DNA of 64,000 bases. It comes from Sphagnum compactum. Taxonomy: Eukaryota; Bryophyta; Sphagnopsida; Sphagnales. Position 1 is the first letter of the stretch; every line of letters starts with the position of its first letter. Below, piece by piece: positions 12,490 through 23,810 of this stretch. Location: positions 13,361,495 through 13,425,494 of the forward strand of contig OZ234502.1 in NCBI GenBank assembly GCA_965153455.1, read 5' to 3'. Below the pieces are notes generated by a model, which ran no database searches, had not been told where the DNA came from, and was given only the letters and a program-made list of their open reading frames with translations. The position numbers and the translations under genes are program-made.

Positions 12490-12535
12490 GGGTTTAGGGT
12501 TAGGGTTTAGGGTTTAAACCCTAAACCCTAAACCC
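12490..12535. repeat. Interstitial telomere-repeat palindrome (head-to-head)
   Basis: About 26 bases of plant telomere repeat (TTTAGGG with one TTAGGG variant) join directly to 20 bases of the complementary CCCTAAA repeat, with the centre at 12515/12516. It is an inverted telomeric junction inside AT-rich DNA, only 72 bp from the GC-rich insert at 12607. Confidence 0.9.
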
Positions 12536-12593
12536 ATCTAACACAAAAAAAACAACAAACATATCCACAACTATGAAAAGAATGAATGGTACA

Positions 12594-12785
12594 AATGGGA
12601 TGAACAACTGACCCCGAGGACAAACCATCTACCAAATCGATCAGCGCCTTTCCGTCACGTTCCAGCCAGGCGTTGGGGAGCAGTTGATTGCCTGCGAATG
12701 CACCGGCTGAACGCTGGCTTCGCAACTGACACCAGTGACGATTAGTCAACCTACATTTAAGATCGGGGCGCCAATGGGATGAACA
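12594..12785. mobile_element. GC-rich foreign-looking insert flanked by a 13-bp direct repeat
   Basis: Bases 12607-12772 (166 bp, about 56% G+C by hand count) sit in sequence well under 35% G+C. They are bracketed by the identical 13-mer AATGGGATGAACA at 12594-12606 and 12773-12785, as expected of a target-site duplication or a repair scar. The minus strand is open across the insert and reads like a bacterial protein fragment (for example QLLPNAWLERDGKAL). The ends carry a short inverted match (CCCCGA / TCGGGG). A fragment of a bacterial insertion sequence, organelle or bacterial filler DNA captured at a break, or an assembly or cloning contaminant are all possible. I do not recognise the source. 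Confidence 0.55.
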
Positions 12786-13492
12786 TAATCAATGGATATG
12801 AGAGATACATACACATTGGATTGCTAAATGAAAGTTACCATTATAGACATGATTGGTTCTTGAACTAGTGTTTTTTTCCTAGGCAAATTTTCACCTTTTT
12901 TTCAACTTGAAAAAATATGAATTCAACACGTACAAAGGATTTTTAGTGTGAAAGAACTTGCACTAATTTCATTAGATTTTGGCTTTTTTTCAATAAATTC
13001 AAAATTTTTTTATTATAGGTTTTAGTAGGAGGGCAAAATATTAAAATATACTTTTTTAAAATAATAAAATTTCATATCTTTTCTATGGCCATATTTGGCT
13101 AAATCATCTTGCAGATGATCACTATTTTGGTTACATTCTCACAAAATTGAATAAATAATAAATAAATCGTAGACTTAAAAAGGTTTTTAATCATACCATA
13201 ATATATGTTAGACAAAAAGAAATTAAAATCATATGAATATTTCAGGAAAAAAAAGTTCTTGCATTTGTATGGTGATATTTTACTTAAAATTAAGAATCCT
13301 AACAATTTTGATGAAATACTCGGTTTTCTAAGTTTATAAATAAAATAAAAAATAAAAATATATTTATAATTTTTTAAAAAAAACGCTCAATTTATTTACT
13401 TATTTATTTATTTATATCCTTGCTTATCCTATTTCAACAAAATGAGATTTTCCCCACTTCCCAAATCCCCTTCGACCCCTCCTCTCCCTGAA

Positions 13493-13618
13493 TGCTAGGG
13501 TTTCGCATGGTGCGTGCTAGGGTTTCGCATGGTGCTCGCTAGGGTTTCGCATGGTGCTCGCTAGGGTTTCGTATGGTGCATGCTAGGGTTTCTCGTGGTG
13601 CATGCTAGGGTTTCGCGG
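13493..13618 (+). promoter_or_regulatory. Telo-box tandem repeat (22 bp x 5.7) upstream of the cornichon gene
   Basis: Five full 22-bp units plus a partial one begin at 13493, 13515, 13537, 13559, 13581 and 13603. Each contains GCTAGGGTTTCGC or a close variant. AGGGTTT (reverse AAACCCT) is the plant telo-box, a known binding motif of telomere-repeat-binding factors and common near transcription starts of housekeeping genes. The array ends 86 bp before the ATG, so it lies in the core promoter or 5' UTR. The regulatory role is inferred from position and motif. Confidence 0.7.
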
Positions 13619-13703
13619 GAGGGAAGAAACAAGAAAGAGCGTTGAAAGAGAAGGCAGAGAAGAGAAGCAAAGACAGGAAGGAGGGAAGAGCACGAACGAA
13701 GGC

Positions 13704-15785
13704 ATGGCTTTCGAGCTCGTGCTAAGCATATTCGCCTTCTTGGCAGTGGCTGCTCTATTAGGTATTTTGGTCTACCAGGTAAAACAATAATCCAATTCCC
13801 TTCCCTTCCCTTCCCTTTCATTTCTGTTTTTGCGTTCCCGTCGGAAGTTTTTCTGTGTGCAAATGTTCGTGCTCTTTCTTCTTGCCGAACGAGTTCCACT
13901 AGAAAGAAGAGGGTCCAAGCTTTGCTATCCTTTGTTTTTGATGGGGGGGGGAGGGAGAGAGAAGGAGGAAAATTTTGGGCTTGGGTTTAATTGAGCTATG
14001 GTCTTGTGTCTTTCTTTGGAGAATTTATACATATGAGAGATAATATGTATCCAATTCTATTAAGTGCTTGATGCAAGATTATACCTCTTCTCCATGTTTA
14101 ACATAATTTGGAACTTGATGCTTTTCCCCTGATAACCAGCAGTATTTTGCAGTCTGTGAATTGACCTGGAATCTTGCTTGTTGCCCTAATTTTCTGGTTC
14201 GGCGTTTGAAGGCAAAGCATGGAAAATATGATATATATGTGTGTGTGTGTGTTTTGTTTCTGATGTGAAGTCTTGTTTGTTGCCCTAATTTTCTTGACCT
14301 ATCTGGTTCAGCATTCAAAGGCAAAGAATGGGAAATATGAGTACATATTTTTTTCTGATTTGAAATCCTGATTGTTGCTCTAATTTTCTTGCTCTATCTG
14401 GTTCGGCATTTGAAGGCAAAGGATTGAAAGTATGAATATGTATTACTTTGTTTCTGATTTGTTATCTTGCTCGTTGCCCTAATTTTCTTGGTCTATCCTG
14501 GTCTATCCAGTTTGGTATTCGAAGGCAAAGAATGGAAATTATGAGTTGTCTCTTTTTTTTCTTTTTTTTTTAATTAAATAAAATTTGGGTTTCTGATTGG
14601 AATTGTATACTTATGTTGAGGATATAATAAAAATTGTAGTGATGCAGGACATTTATTTCCTCATCTTAAATTCAACAACATATTACAGTTTATCTCTGGC
14701 AATAAAATTTTTTGATACCATCTTTTTTTCTGCATTTTCTAGTTTGGATTGCAAGCTGTTTGGAAGTTTTGTGTGTAGATGAATGTTTTGAGGCTGAAAT
14801 CAATTGGGGGCTTGGTGGGTGACAGTTAATGTGTTTATCAGATTTGGAGTTTGATTACATAAACCCTTATGATTCAGCTTCGCGTATCAATGCATCTGTG
14901 GTTCCAGAGATTGCTATCCATGTGGGATTATCATGTGTCTACCTCATTTTTGGCTACTGGTTCATGTTTCTTATCAACCTCCCTCTCATATATTATCATG
15001 CCTGCTTGTAAGTTGTCCTACACTGCTCCTCTGCTCTGTGATCCTGTCAAGTTAATGTTCCTCTGAATGAATAATCAGGGTTCAGGTTTAGGGTTCAGCA
15101 ATTTTTGTTGCCAATTGTGGTGAAAATCTTGGAAAAATGATTTGGAAATGGTAAATGCTGTATTATATTTATGCAGCTTGTTGTAGTTGTTTCCTTAACC
15201 ACATGGTTAGGCAACTTGTCCACAAAACTATCCAGACTATGGGTTTAAAATGTTTCCCATGTCTAGACATGAACACCACACAATTCAACTAAACCACACA
15301 CCAGTTTTTGATGAGTTGATGAGTTTCCATCTTTCTTAGGTCTAGCATTGCTAATGATCTGACAGATGTTTTGAATTTGCAATTCTGGGTTCAGGTATTT
15401 AGATCATAAGCACTTGGTGGATGTTACAGAAATTTTCACCTCACTAAACCGTGAGAAGAAGTACCGACTTGTAAAGCTTGCATTTTATATCCTCCTCTTC
15501 TTCCTTGCCATCTACAGGTTTGAACTCACCCTATTGTAGAAGGTCTTGTTATCCGTTATCAAGGTTATTGGTGGAGTTTTGGTTTGTTGGCTGCTATCCC
15601 TGTGTCTGTTTACATTGCTCAGTTTTCCCAATTTGTAAGGTCTGTTAATTATTTTCTGAAAGAGTTTTTACATGTGTTGAATTATGAATGGCAGGCTAGT
15701 GGCAGCGGCTGTGCACTTAATTGTAGACTATGAAGCTGCACAAGAGCGTGCAGCTGAATTTTCTGGTTTCCATTCCCACATATGA
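13704..15785 (+). CDS. CNIH: Cornichon family cargo receptor
   Basis: A four-exon gene: 13704-13778, 14826-15007, 15395-15517 and 15695-15785. Splice sites are canonical and phases fit, giving 156 residues. Cornichons are small ER/COPII-associated membrane proteins that select transmembrane cargo for ER-to-Golgi export. The sequence shows the family layout: an N-terminal membrane segment (MAFELVLSIFAFLAVAALLG), the conserved CLSDLE block with INPYDSASRIN, a second hydrophobic segment (GYWFMFLINLPLIYYHA), HLVDVTEIF, and the C-terminal KKYRLVKLAFYILLFF helix. The start was chosen because it matches the family N-terminus and follows a purine-rich leader. The extra 15 or so residues after the last helix (ERAAEFSGFHSHI) are slightly longer than in animal homologues. 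Intron 1 carries a tandem repeat. Confidence 0.93.
14165..14565 (+). repeat. Intronic tandem repeat, about 97 bp x 4
   Basis: Four diverged units start at about 14173, 14272, 14367 and 14466 inside cornichon intron 1. Each contains TTGTTGCCCTAATTTTCTTG, TCTGGTTCGGCATT and GAAGGCAAAGAATGGAAA or variants. A (GT)n run sits in the first unit. No coding potential. Confidence 0.85.
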
Positions 15786-16494
15786 CTTTGGGGCAAATTG
15801 TATGTGGTGATTTCTTATTGTACATTGTCACTCAAGAATGGCTAGCTATCCTGACCTTTCCCCTACAGCAACATCACAGTGGGTTCTTGGACATTGAAGG
15901 GTTACAACCAAGGGTCCAATTTCCTCGCAAACATAGTCATAGATTTTGATTGTGAGGGGGATTTTATACAACCTATTTGTAACTAGCATAGGACTTGTGC
16001 CTCCATCCATTCTATGGACCCTAAAAATCTGTATACTTAGTGTCCTAACCTTGATCCCCATTTTCCCATACCCTTCATTTTTTAATTAGTGTCATTGAAC
16101 TGAATCAGAGTTGATTTTGAAAATCCTTGCAGAATTGAAGATGTTGATGGACTTCTTCTCTGCTGTTAGCCTGGCATGCTGTTAGGCCCCCGTAATATCA
16201 GTTCTTATTTTTATCTGGGTGCTGAACAGGTTGACATCACAGCATTATCTGGATGCTGCAGGATGTCAGCAAGAGCTTGGCACCCGTTCAGTCTGGAACC
16301 TGACTTTCCAGTTTTATCTCATAGTGGATTGAAAACGGGTCTAAATCGCCTGAATTTTCATAAGCAGTTCCAAATTGCAAACCTTGTGTACTTTGGGTAC
16401 ATTTTAATGTATTTGAGTACAAATCCCACAAGTCATTCATCATTGTCAAAGCACTTGCCTCATCTACTTGCAAGTACTGTATGTTGACCTGACA

Positions 16495-16642
16495 AGGAAG
16501 CTCTCAAGAACCAAGCGAAGTTTTCCAACTCAGGAAACTCTCAAGAACCAGGTGCAGTTTTCCAACTCAGGAAACTCTCAAGAACCAGGTGCAGTTTTCC
16601 AACTCAGGAAGCTCTCAAGAACCAGGCATAGTTTTCCAAACC
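16495..16642 (+). repeat. Minisatellite, 37 bp x 4
   Basis: Four contiguous 37-bp units with consensus blocks AGGAAACTCTCAAGAACCAG and GTGCAGTTTTCCAACTC. Units 2 and 3 are identical by eye, while units 1 and 4 diverge. The ORF crossing it is open only because the period shifts frame with each unit. Confidence 0.9.
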
Positions 16643-17443
16643 AAAACCAGAACTGGATATTATTTTAAAATTAAGAGCCAGACCTGGGACTGGGTTCTGG
16701 GTTTCATGGGGTTTAGGCCCCAGTGAAGAACAGTGGCAAAAAAATGTGAAGGCCCTGTGCATAGTTCGGTAGAGCATCTCTACCCACATCCACTATTTGA
16801 GCTTCAATCAGTGTTTACCATATCCAACGTACAGTGTTGATTATTCTGCCATCCCCACCAATGGTGTAATAAAGGCGTGCATGGGAGTGGCATGAACAAC
16901 ATAAAGTGAGAGATTATTTAAATGTCAAGGCATGGGTCAATTATGATGGTTGTCCAACAAAAACTGGCCCTCTTCGTGAAGGGTCTCTATTTTCTAAGCA
17001 GCTTTCGAGACCCAAAATGAGTTTTACACTATTTGAATGTTAATACTCTTAAATACTTCTTCCAAACTATAGTGTACACTGTGCAGGCCATTTAACTCCT
17101 TGTGGGTAAGGAGAGATGCTGGTACCCTTCATAAAGAGCTCCGAAGTGTTTTTGACAAAAAGCATGAAGTGTGTGAAGTCTTTAGAGAGATGGTCACCCA
17201 ATCTGCCAGATTGGGTGAGGGAGTGAGTAATGGGCTTGGGCTGTGATTGCATGCTCATTGCTGATGGAGTTCCATGGAGGTTCACGAGAAATAAGCATAC
17301 TGAAAATTCAAAGGAAATTCTTTTCTGTGGGTATTTATTTGTGTGCAGATAAAGGTTAGGCTTCACATGTGCAAAAACGGCAAAAAAAAGATGACATAGA
17401 CCAGCAAAAGAGAATGATGGTTTGATTCGACCAAACAAGTGTG

Positions 17444-17446
<3 letters not shown>

Positions 17447-17477
<31 letters not shown>

Positions 17478-17492
17478 TGTGTGTGTGTGTGT
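17447..17492 (+). repeat. Compound microsatellite (GA)n(GT)n
   Basis: A GA run of about 29 bases passes directly into a GT run of about 17 bases. Confidence 0.95.
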
Positions 17493-18140
17493 TTTCTCAT
17501 GATGGATATTCTCAAGCTTTTTTTATTCGATCAAGATATCAGGATCTTTATATCTAACACACTCCTCAGACATAAATAAAACAAATATCACATAAGATGA
17601 TATTTACCGAATATCCCAAAAGTTGTCGAGGTTGATATCTAAAAAGGATATCAAAAAATTTCGAATATCTGCCTGACACTGGTCTTTACACTTTGGTAAA
17701 GCTCTTGGCGATGGGCTTTATCAGATTCAAGCTTACGTGAGGTGGAGTGTCACACAGGACCTTATACCGGTAAAGCCCACAGCCTTGAAGCAAAACACAT
17801 AATTACCCAACATATTTGTTCCTCCACTAATTTTCCTTGCCCAACACACACATTCTGTTTGCCACTCATATGTTTTTTCCATTGTCTTTGGTGATACCCA
17901 GAAGGTATCTATCACCAGGAAAGAAAAATGATGCAAGGTTTTTATGCACTTATAATTGTGGCAGAGCCTCTTGGGCTTCACGTACCCATATAATTGAAGA
18001 CCACAATTAGATCTGTTTATCTGTTGATGATGGAACATGTGATCATGGATGGGAAGAAGTCTCAATCCATCACTCCCTTGTGTTCTGAACAAGGATCATG
18101 ACATGAACTCAGCCAACTAACTTGTCTTCTTACTCATGAG

Positions 18141-18141
<1 letters not shown>

Positions 18142-18172
<31 letters not shown>
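18142..18172 (+). repeat. (CT)n microsatellite
   Basis: An uninterrupted TC/CT run of about 31 bases, 50 bp before the TIR element copy at 18222. Confidence 0.95.
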
Positions 18173-18176
<4 letters not shown>

Positions 18177-18221
18177 TTTGGACTGGAAAAACTGCCTTCC
18201 AATGTCAGTCATATTCAAGTT

Positions 18222-18367
18222 AGTTATCAGTAAAGTAAAAAGTGATTGAAACTAAGGACCAGAAAGCCCCCCAAGATCGATCGCCTTACTGAATTATTTC
18301 ATTCGATGGCCTATTATGTCAAAACTGGCCGTTCTTGCCCCCTAATCACCTGACTTTACAGATAACT
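18222..18367 (-). mobile_element. TIR element family A, copy 1 (internally deleted, 146 bp)
   Basis: The ends are AGTTATCAGTAAAGT and the reverse complement of ACTTTACAGATAACT, the same terminal inverted repeats as copies at 24907, 30601 and 53613. Internally, ACTGGCCGTTCTTGCCCCC matches the opposite strand of the 24907 copy (GGGGGGCGAGAACGGCCAG). It is a non-autonomous, shortened copy. Confidence 0.75.
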
Positions 18368-18376
18368 TTATTAATA

Positions 18377-18665
18377 CTAGTGTGAACCCGGTGCATAATG
18401 CACCCATCGAGCCCCCCCCGTCCTTCGCATTTTTCATTCTGATTCTTTAGCTCGTTAATCCCCCCTCCCCCCCGTTCTCCTGTTATATATAATTAACTTC
18501 CCGCCCCGTGCTGGCCCCCCCCCGCCCCGTTACGAAGCCCTGTCATAGAAAATGCATTGCTCGATTCTGCCATAGAAAATGCAGAGGCCGGTTCTGCATA
18601 GAATTGCAGCAAAATTATCGTGTCAGACAGACGCACAGACAGACTTACTGAATTAATATATATGA
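18377..18665 (-). mobile_element. Candidate non-autonomous Helitron (289 bp)
   Basis: Read on the minus strand, the element ends in CTAG followed by T. A 6-bp-stem hairpin (GGTGCA-TTA-TGCACC) lies nine bases before that end, which is the Helitron 3' signature (hairpin plus CTRR, insertion between A and T). Its 5' end would be TC at 18665-18664, preceded by A, as Helitrons require. The interior holds a GACAGACAGACGCACAGACAG-type run and several C/G tracts. The 3' end is well supported. The 5' end was chosen only because A|TC lies at the right side of an AT-rich stretch. Confidence 0.55.
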
Positions 18666-21035
18666 TCTGTGAACTGACTGGAACTAGGGATGAAAACACC
18701 CAGATCCTATTTTAATAAAAATATTTTTATTTCTTCTCATGTCTGGCAACTTCAAGTAATCATCATAACCTGTTAAAAGACTTATCCATTCTTTCTCCAA
18801 AGACTCAGAAGAATTATTATGTTCATAGGTTGGGTCACTTCATCCCCACCCTCTTTACTGACTAGTACACATGGTGACAATCCTATTCTATTCTCCAGAG
18901 ATTCATCCATTATTGGTCACTCAGGTATTTTTCTCTTTTTTTAATTTTTAATTTATTTTTAAAAATAAATTTATTTATAAATTATAAATTATAAAAAAAC
19001 AACACAACCCCTCAAAATCTTGTACTTCGGTGCATTCTTTTCACAAAAGTCCTTGTATAAGTCACACCGGAACCTTTTCTTTTTAGGGTTCACAAGTGAT
19101 GGAAATTTTCCCCCCAAACAACACTTCTGGTGAAGCTCGCAAGTTCATTCTCCTGACAAAAGATGGGAACATGGTTTTGCAAACTGTAATAAAATGTACG
19201 TACCATCACCACAACATTGATGGCATTTTCTCACTTCACATCACTCGGGCACTCTCGTTTCTCATGTGATACCTTTTTTTTTTCCCCTGCATCAACAAGG
19301 TGACAACTCACGAGCTTGTTGACAACTCAGGAGTTGTTGTAGCAAAGGTGATAATTTGAAAGCAATTGCAAAGCACCAAAGTCATGTGTCAAGTCTTTAG
19401 CAGGTGGATCCAAAGGGGATATGCACAATGGTGGCTTGCTTGAGTCTTTGATTTTATTATATTCACTCTACAATGACCCAAAGATTTCAATTGTAAGGGC
19501 ATTGTCTAAGGGAACGAGTCATTAAGGTAAAAACACATTCATCATCTAACACTAGTCAATAATCAAACATGTAATGGTATGGGTTTAGGGTTTTCATGGG
19601 TATATATATGGGTGCGTCATCAAGTGAAGGTCTAAAATAGCTCCTTGAACTTTGTAGGCAATTGAGCAACAAAAGAAGAATTTTAGGAAGAGAATGAACA
19701 TGTCCAAAAAGAAAAATGATTGAAAAAATTGTATTAGACTCCATACAAGGGAATTGTTGGAAGTGAACCGCAACTTTGCATACCAACCATTTCATCCTAT
19801 AAGAGGGCCTCCGTTACCACTAAACAAATGGGCCAGGACTTTACAGTATTGTAATCACCTATGAGTCAAAATAACAAGGTTCTCTCATAAGTGAGGGCCC
19901 GAAGCTATATTGGCTTTGGTGTTGCTCCATCATCCACTTACCCCATGGTGGCCCCACATCTACGGTGGAAGGTAAGTCTAAGGCAATGCATAAATTGAAT
20001 AGCCTCAAAGATCGAGATGATATGCTAGTATGCATGGGCCATAGTTATGAATGAATCTATATTGTTTCTTTGTCCGGACTCATGCTCACATTCCAAAGTG
20101 AAGGTTTTCAATTAAACGAGTTGGGAACATGCATGACTACACTTGTAATAGCTAATCCAAATGCACTTGGTAGGAATGAATGTATGGGATACATTCATTC
20201 ACGGTTGAACATGTGTCCACTTGAAGGTCTTTCAAGTCCTTAGAGAAAGAACATGCAACCATATGGCCCCCAATTGTAGTGAGTTCAAAAATGCTTAACT
20301 CCAAACAAACGAACTTGTTCCTCCTAAGGATCCGAATGTGAGACCCATTCCCACCCAACACTCAATGATTTTTTGTGACAAAATTTGGGGATATAATTTG
20401 GGTCCTCATTGATTGGTTAAGTCATTTCTCCATGATTTGTTAGGTGAAGATTGAGAAACCTTATTGGCCTCAGTCACTAGTGCATGTAGACATTGTGATG
20501 AATTAATTAATTGTTAGATCTTCATTGTTTGTAGTGTACTAAAAAAGATGGTGCTGATTTCTTTGAGTTTGGTGCAAAAGCATGATACAAAACATGAATC
20601 AACATGGGAAGGACATGCTCATGAGATTCTATTTTCATGGAAGTTCAAATTACCACAACATTCACTAGTAACCCCACATGTATATGTGACAAGTAGGTAT
20701 TTTGCCACTATTGTAGTGCCAAGGCATTTTACTTGTCACTTGCATGAATAGCCAAAAATTAGATGAATGGTAAAAAGATAATGTATTTACATTGTATAAT
20801 GTTCATGGGTTGTTCCATGATTATGCCTAAGCATGACTCACAATAGTAGATTTAGAAGGAGAGAAACAAACTTTATTGGGTTTTTGTTGATCAATTTTCA
20901 TGCATGGTGTGTCAAGTATTTATGTAAGAATATTTAATTATCTATAATAATTTATTCTTAGAAATCATTTCAATGTAAACAGAGTTTTAGCTTTTTTGTA
21001 TTTGGAGGTTTATTATCAAGGAGTTCCTTTTGATT

Positions 21036-21160
21036 TCAAAAATCCTCATATAATAATAGACCTATTATTCATTACCTAGGGGCCTATAAAAATCCCTTAA
21101 GCTACTATACTCTATAATGAATTTGAACACAATATCATTTCCTCGGTAGGCAAGGCCAAC
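21036..21160 (-). repeat. Dispersed repeat family X, copy 2 (inverted)
   Basis: This is the reverse complement of about 28469-28590. Matching blocks include AAAAATCCTCATATAA, AATAGACCTATTATT, ATTACCTAGGGGCC and CTATACTCTATAATGAAT. Homology stops abruptly at about 21036, giving one element boundary. Confidence 0.8.
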
Positions 21161-22207
21161 AAAAAGATAGTCAAGCTATTACCACAACACAATCTCGTAT
21201 CTCCAAGAGCAAACAAAACATGAGTTTTTCAGATCACTCCTTTAGTGAGTACAATTGAAAATTGTTGATAGTGGATCTTGAGTTTAGATTTGCTTTGCCA
21301 AAGTTGCTTTCTATTTCTACCACACACTTTGGTCTCGTAGGACAAAGTAAGTACTATGGGGGGGGGGGGGGGGATCAAAGAACTATCGAGTTTGATGAAA
21401 GAACCGATGGTTTTCAAAGGCGGTTATTAGATGTCTTCAAATATATTGACAACCACGGTTTCTATATTGGTCTTGGGTATTTTGGATTTTCTAACAACCA
21501 TGATAAGAAAATAGAGAACCACCTTGATACCCGATTGAAGGTTTAGTGCAAATTTTTAATACCCATCCAACATTGCTTTAGACAAAAGTCGACCAGCTTG
21601 ATAAATTGTCCCAAACTTAAAACCCTAAACCCAAGGTTCCATTTTGGTGAACATATCATGTGAACCCTACTATTTCTACCTCACCCATACCTAGGCAACT
21701 ACCTCTATAAGTGGGTAAGTGTCATAGGTAAGAAGGTAGGGAATGTAAGTGATTACTAAGTAGGTAGGTAAGGCACTTGGTAGGTATTAGGCAGGTAGAT
21801 GCATGTGGCCATGGTTACACCATATCTAATCACTATGGTTAGCAATGGTCATGTTCACTTGCCCGTGATAAAAGGAAACCCACAATCGAATCAAACCATA
21901 ATATGTATAACCAAATGCTCCGAAGAAAAATGAAAAATCATAGAGAAAATGGTGTGGGGGTGTTGTACCCAATTGCATAAGCCCATGAGAGAAATGGTAT
22001 GTTAGGTTAAAATTTAGGGTTTAGGTTAAAATTTTGGGGCAAAATAAATGTATCAAAAATAATAACAAATTGGGTCACAAGTGGATAACGGACGTCCATT
22101 TACGCGTTGCTTCTAATAGTGCTACAATAGTCATCTAAATTTCAAGTTTTTAAAAATTTCAAGTGTGTTTGAAAATAAAAGTATTGTCCTATGTCCCTTA
22201 CTTTTTG

Positions 22208-22276
22208 GGAATGGCTCCACTTGGGGCCCCTTGCCTTACATTGTAAAATGTGAGTTGGGGGGCCCCAAGCGATTCC
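22208..22276. repeat. GC-rich foldback
   Basis: The blocks CACTTGGGGCCCC and GGGGCCCCAAGCGATTCC face each other across about 28 bases, flanked by GGAAT/ATTCC. The loop itself contains the smaller palindrome ACATTGTAAAATGT. The arms are imperfect, with a 5-base offset. Confidence 0.6.
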
Positions 22277-23198
22277 ACAGCTTATACTTGTTTTTTTTAA
22301 AAAAAATTTAAATTTAATTTAAATTTTTAAAATTAATTTATTTGTAAATATCCTTTCCAAAATTTGAAAATGCCAGTCAACTATTTTTTTATCCTCATAA
22401 CTTCCCCCAAAAAATATTGGCTGTGTCAAAAAATTCAATCATCCAATATCTAAAGGGCCTCACACATCATTGTGTACAATGTGGGTTTAAGACAATGGGT
22501 AGTTGGTGAACATCTAAAGTTAAAAAACTTTCTAAGTTTGTAAAGATCATTGGTTTTTGTTTCTTTTTTTAAAAAGAAAATTTAGCGAGATTTAACCAAA
22601 ACGAAATTTAGCAAAATTATTCCAATTTGCACTAGAAAAGAAAAAAAATTCCAAAATTTTCCCAATTTCTTTGTCAAAAAACACTGGTAAACAACTGCCA
22701 AAGAATTTCTATACAGGTTTTATTGGTTCTTCCTATTGGGAAAAAGGATGCTCTTTTTGGTGTAGAATTTGAGCATAAATTTTTTGCAACAAACTTGATT
22801 GAGTGTGTGAGTGACATCTAGAGTATTATATGTACATATGTTGCATGGGGAGGGTGGAGCATGCCTCCTTGTAAGAGTAAGATCCCTCCCATACTTGTCG
22901 AGGATTTGGTGTATGTACTAAGAACCCTCCCCCTCCTATGTCTCATGATCTATGTCTCAAGATCTATGTATGTCTAGGATCATGATAATCTTTGTCTTGT
23001 GCTTTACACTGGGTAAAAATCACCGGTGAGGGTTATTCTCAAAATGTGAGATCGGACTCAACTATCGCCTCATCCTAGGCCTCTAAAATGTTTTGCCTTC
23101 AAAATTTCAAGACTTCATTTGTTTAAATTCACACTCATGTCATACAATTTTGTGTACTATAAAAGCATCTTCAGGAGTGCTCAATATGTGACTGCAGA

Positions 23199-23810
23199 AA
23201 TAATTCTCACATCCAAGTTTAGTTAATTACCCTTTTCCAAATGGAACTAGGACTGCAAATAGGTGGGAGACTACTAATAGCACCCAATACACCAACCAAA
23301 CCATCTAGTCAATCAACACAGGAAGTGTTACACTTCGTTGTTGTGCGCTTCACCAGCCTCAGCAAACTCTGCAAAACACTGGGCTGAAACCATTTTGTTG
23401 AGCCAAACTGGCATGTTTCGACATTTTTTAATCCAATCTACATTCGTAGGGTCACATACTGAGCACTGGTAAGGTTTCTCGAATAGCATCTCCAGCGCGC
23501 GACTCAGCACGAAAAATGATTCTCACATCCAAGTTCAGTTATGTACTTTTTTTTTCAGGCCACTCTTCAAAACTGAAACAGGGACTGCAAATAGGCGGGG
23601 GACTACTAATAGCAAACCACCTAATGAAACACAGCGAGCCAGCGGCAGTCAAGACTCTCTGTGCAGATGCAGTCCTTTCCTGCACCTCGTACCAGGCACC
23701 AGAAAGAAACTCTGCAATTCTGCTGAGCCACAACCAATTTCCTGAGCCAAACCAGTATGTTTTGATTTTTCTTCATCCAATTTCAAGGTTTGGGGTATTA
23801 GAATGTCATG
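23199..23810 (+). repeat. Diverged tandem duplication, about 310 bp x 2
   Basis: Copy 1 (about 23199-23510) and copy 2 (about 23515-23810) share TTCTCACATCCAAGTT, GGACTGCAAATAGG, GACTACTAATAGCA and TGAGCCAAAC in the same order. Both leave short open frames on both strands, so a gene-fragment origin is possible, but I recognise no protein. Confidence 0.65.

Larger units (their letters stand above)
15786..18220. other. Intergenic region after the cornichon gene
   Basis: No gene recognised. It contains a 37-bp tandem repeat (16495-16642), GA/GT and CT microsatellites, and a minus-strand block at about 17500-18092 with a polypurine-like CTGAGGAGTG followed by TGTTAGATATAAAG. The last resembles the start of a Copia-type 3' LTR but is not supported by any recognisable polyprotein motif. 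Confidence 0.5.

Noticed and set aside
17500-18092. Possible Copia LTR/polypurine junction on the minus strand
   Set aside because: CTGAGGAGTG followed by TGTTAGATATAAAG looks suggestive, but no second LTR, primer site or polyprotein motif was found.
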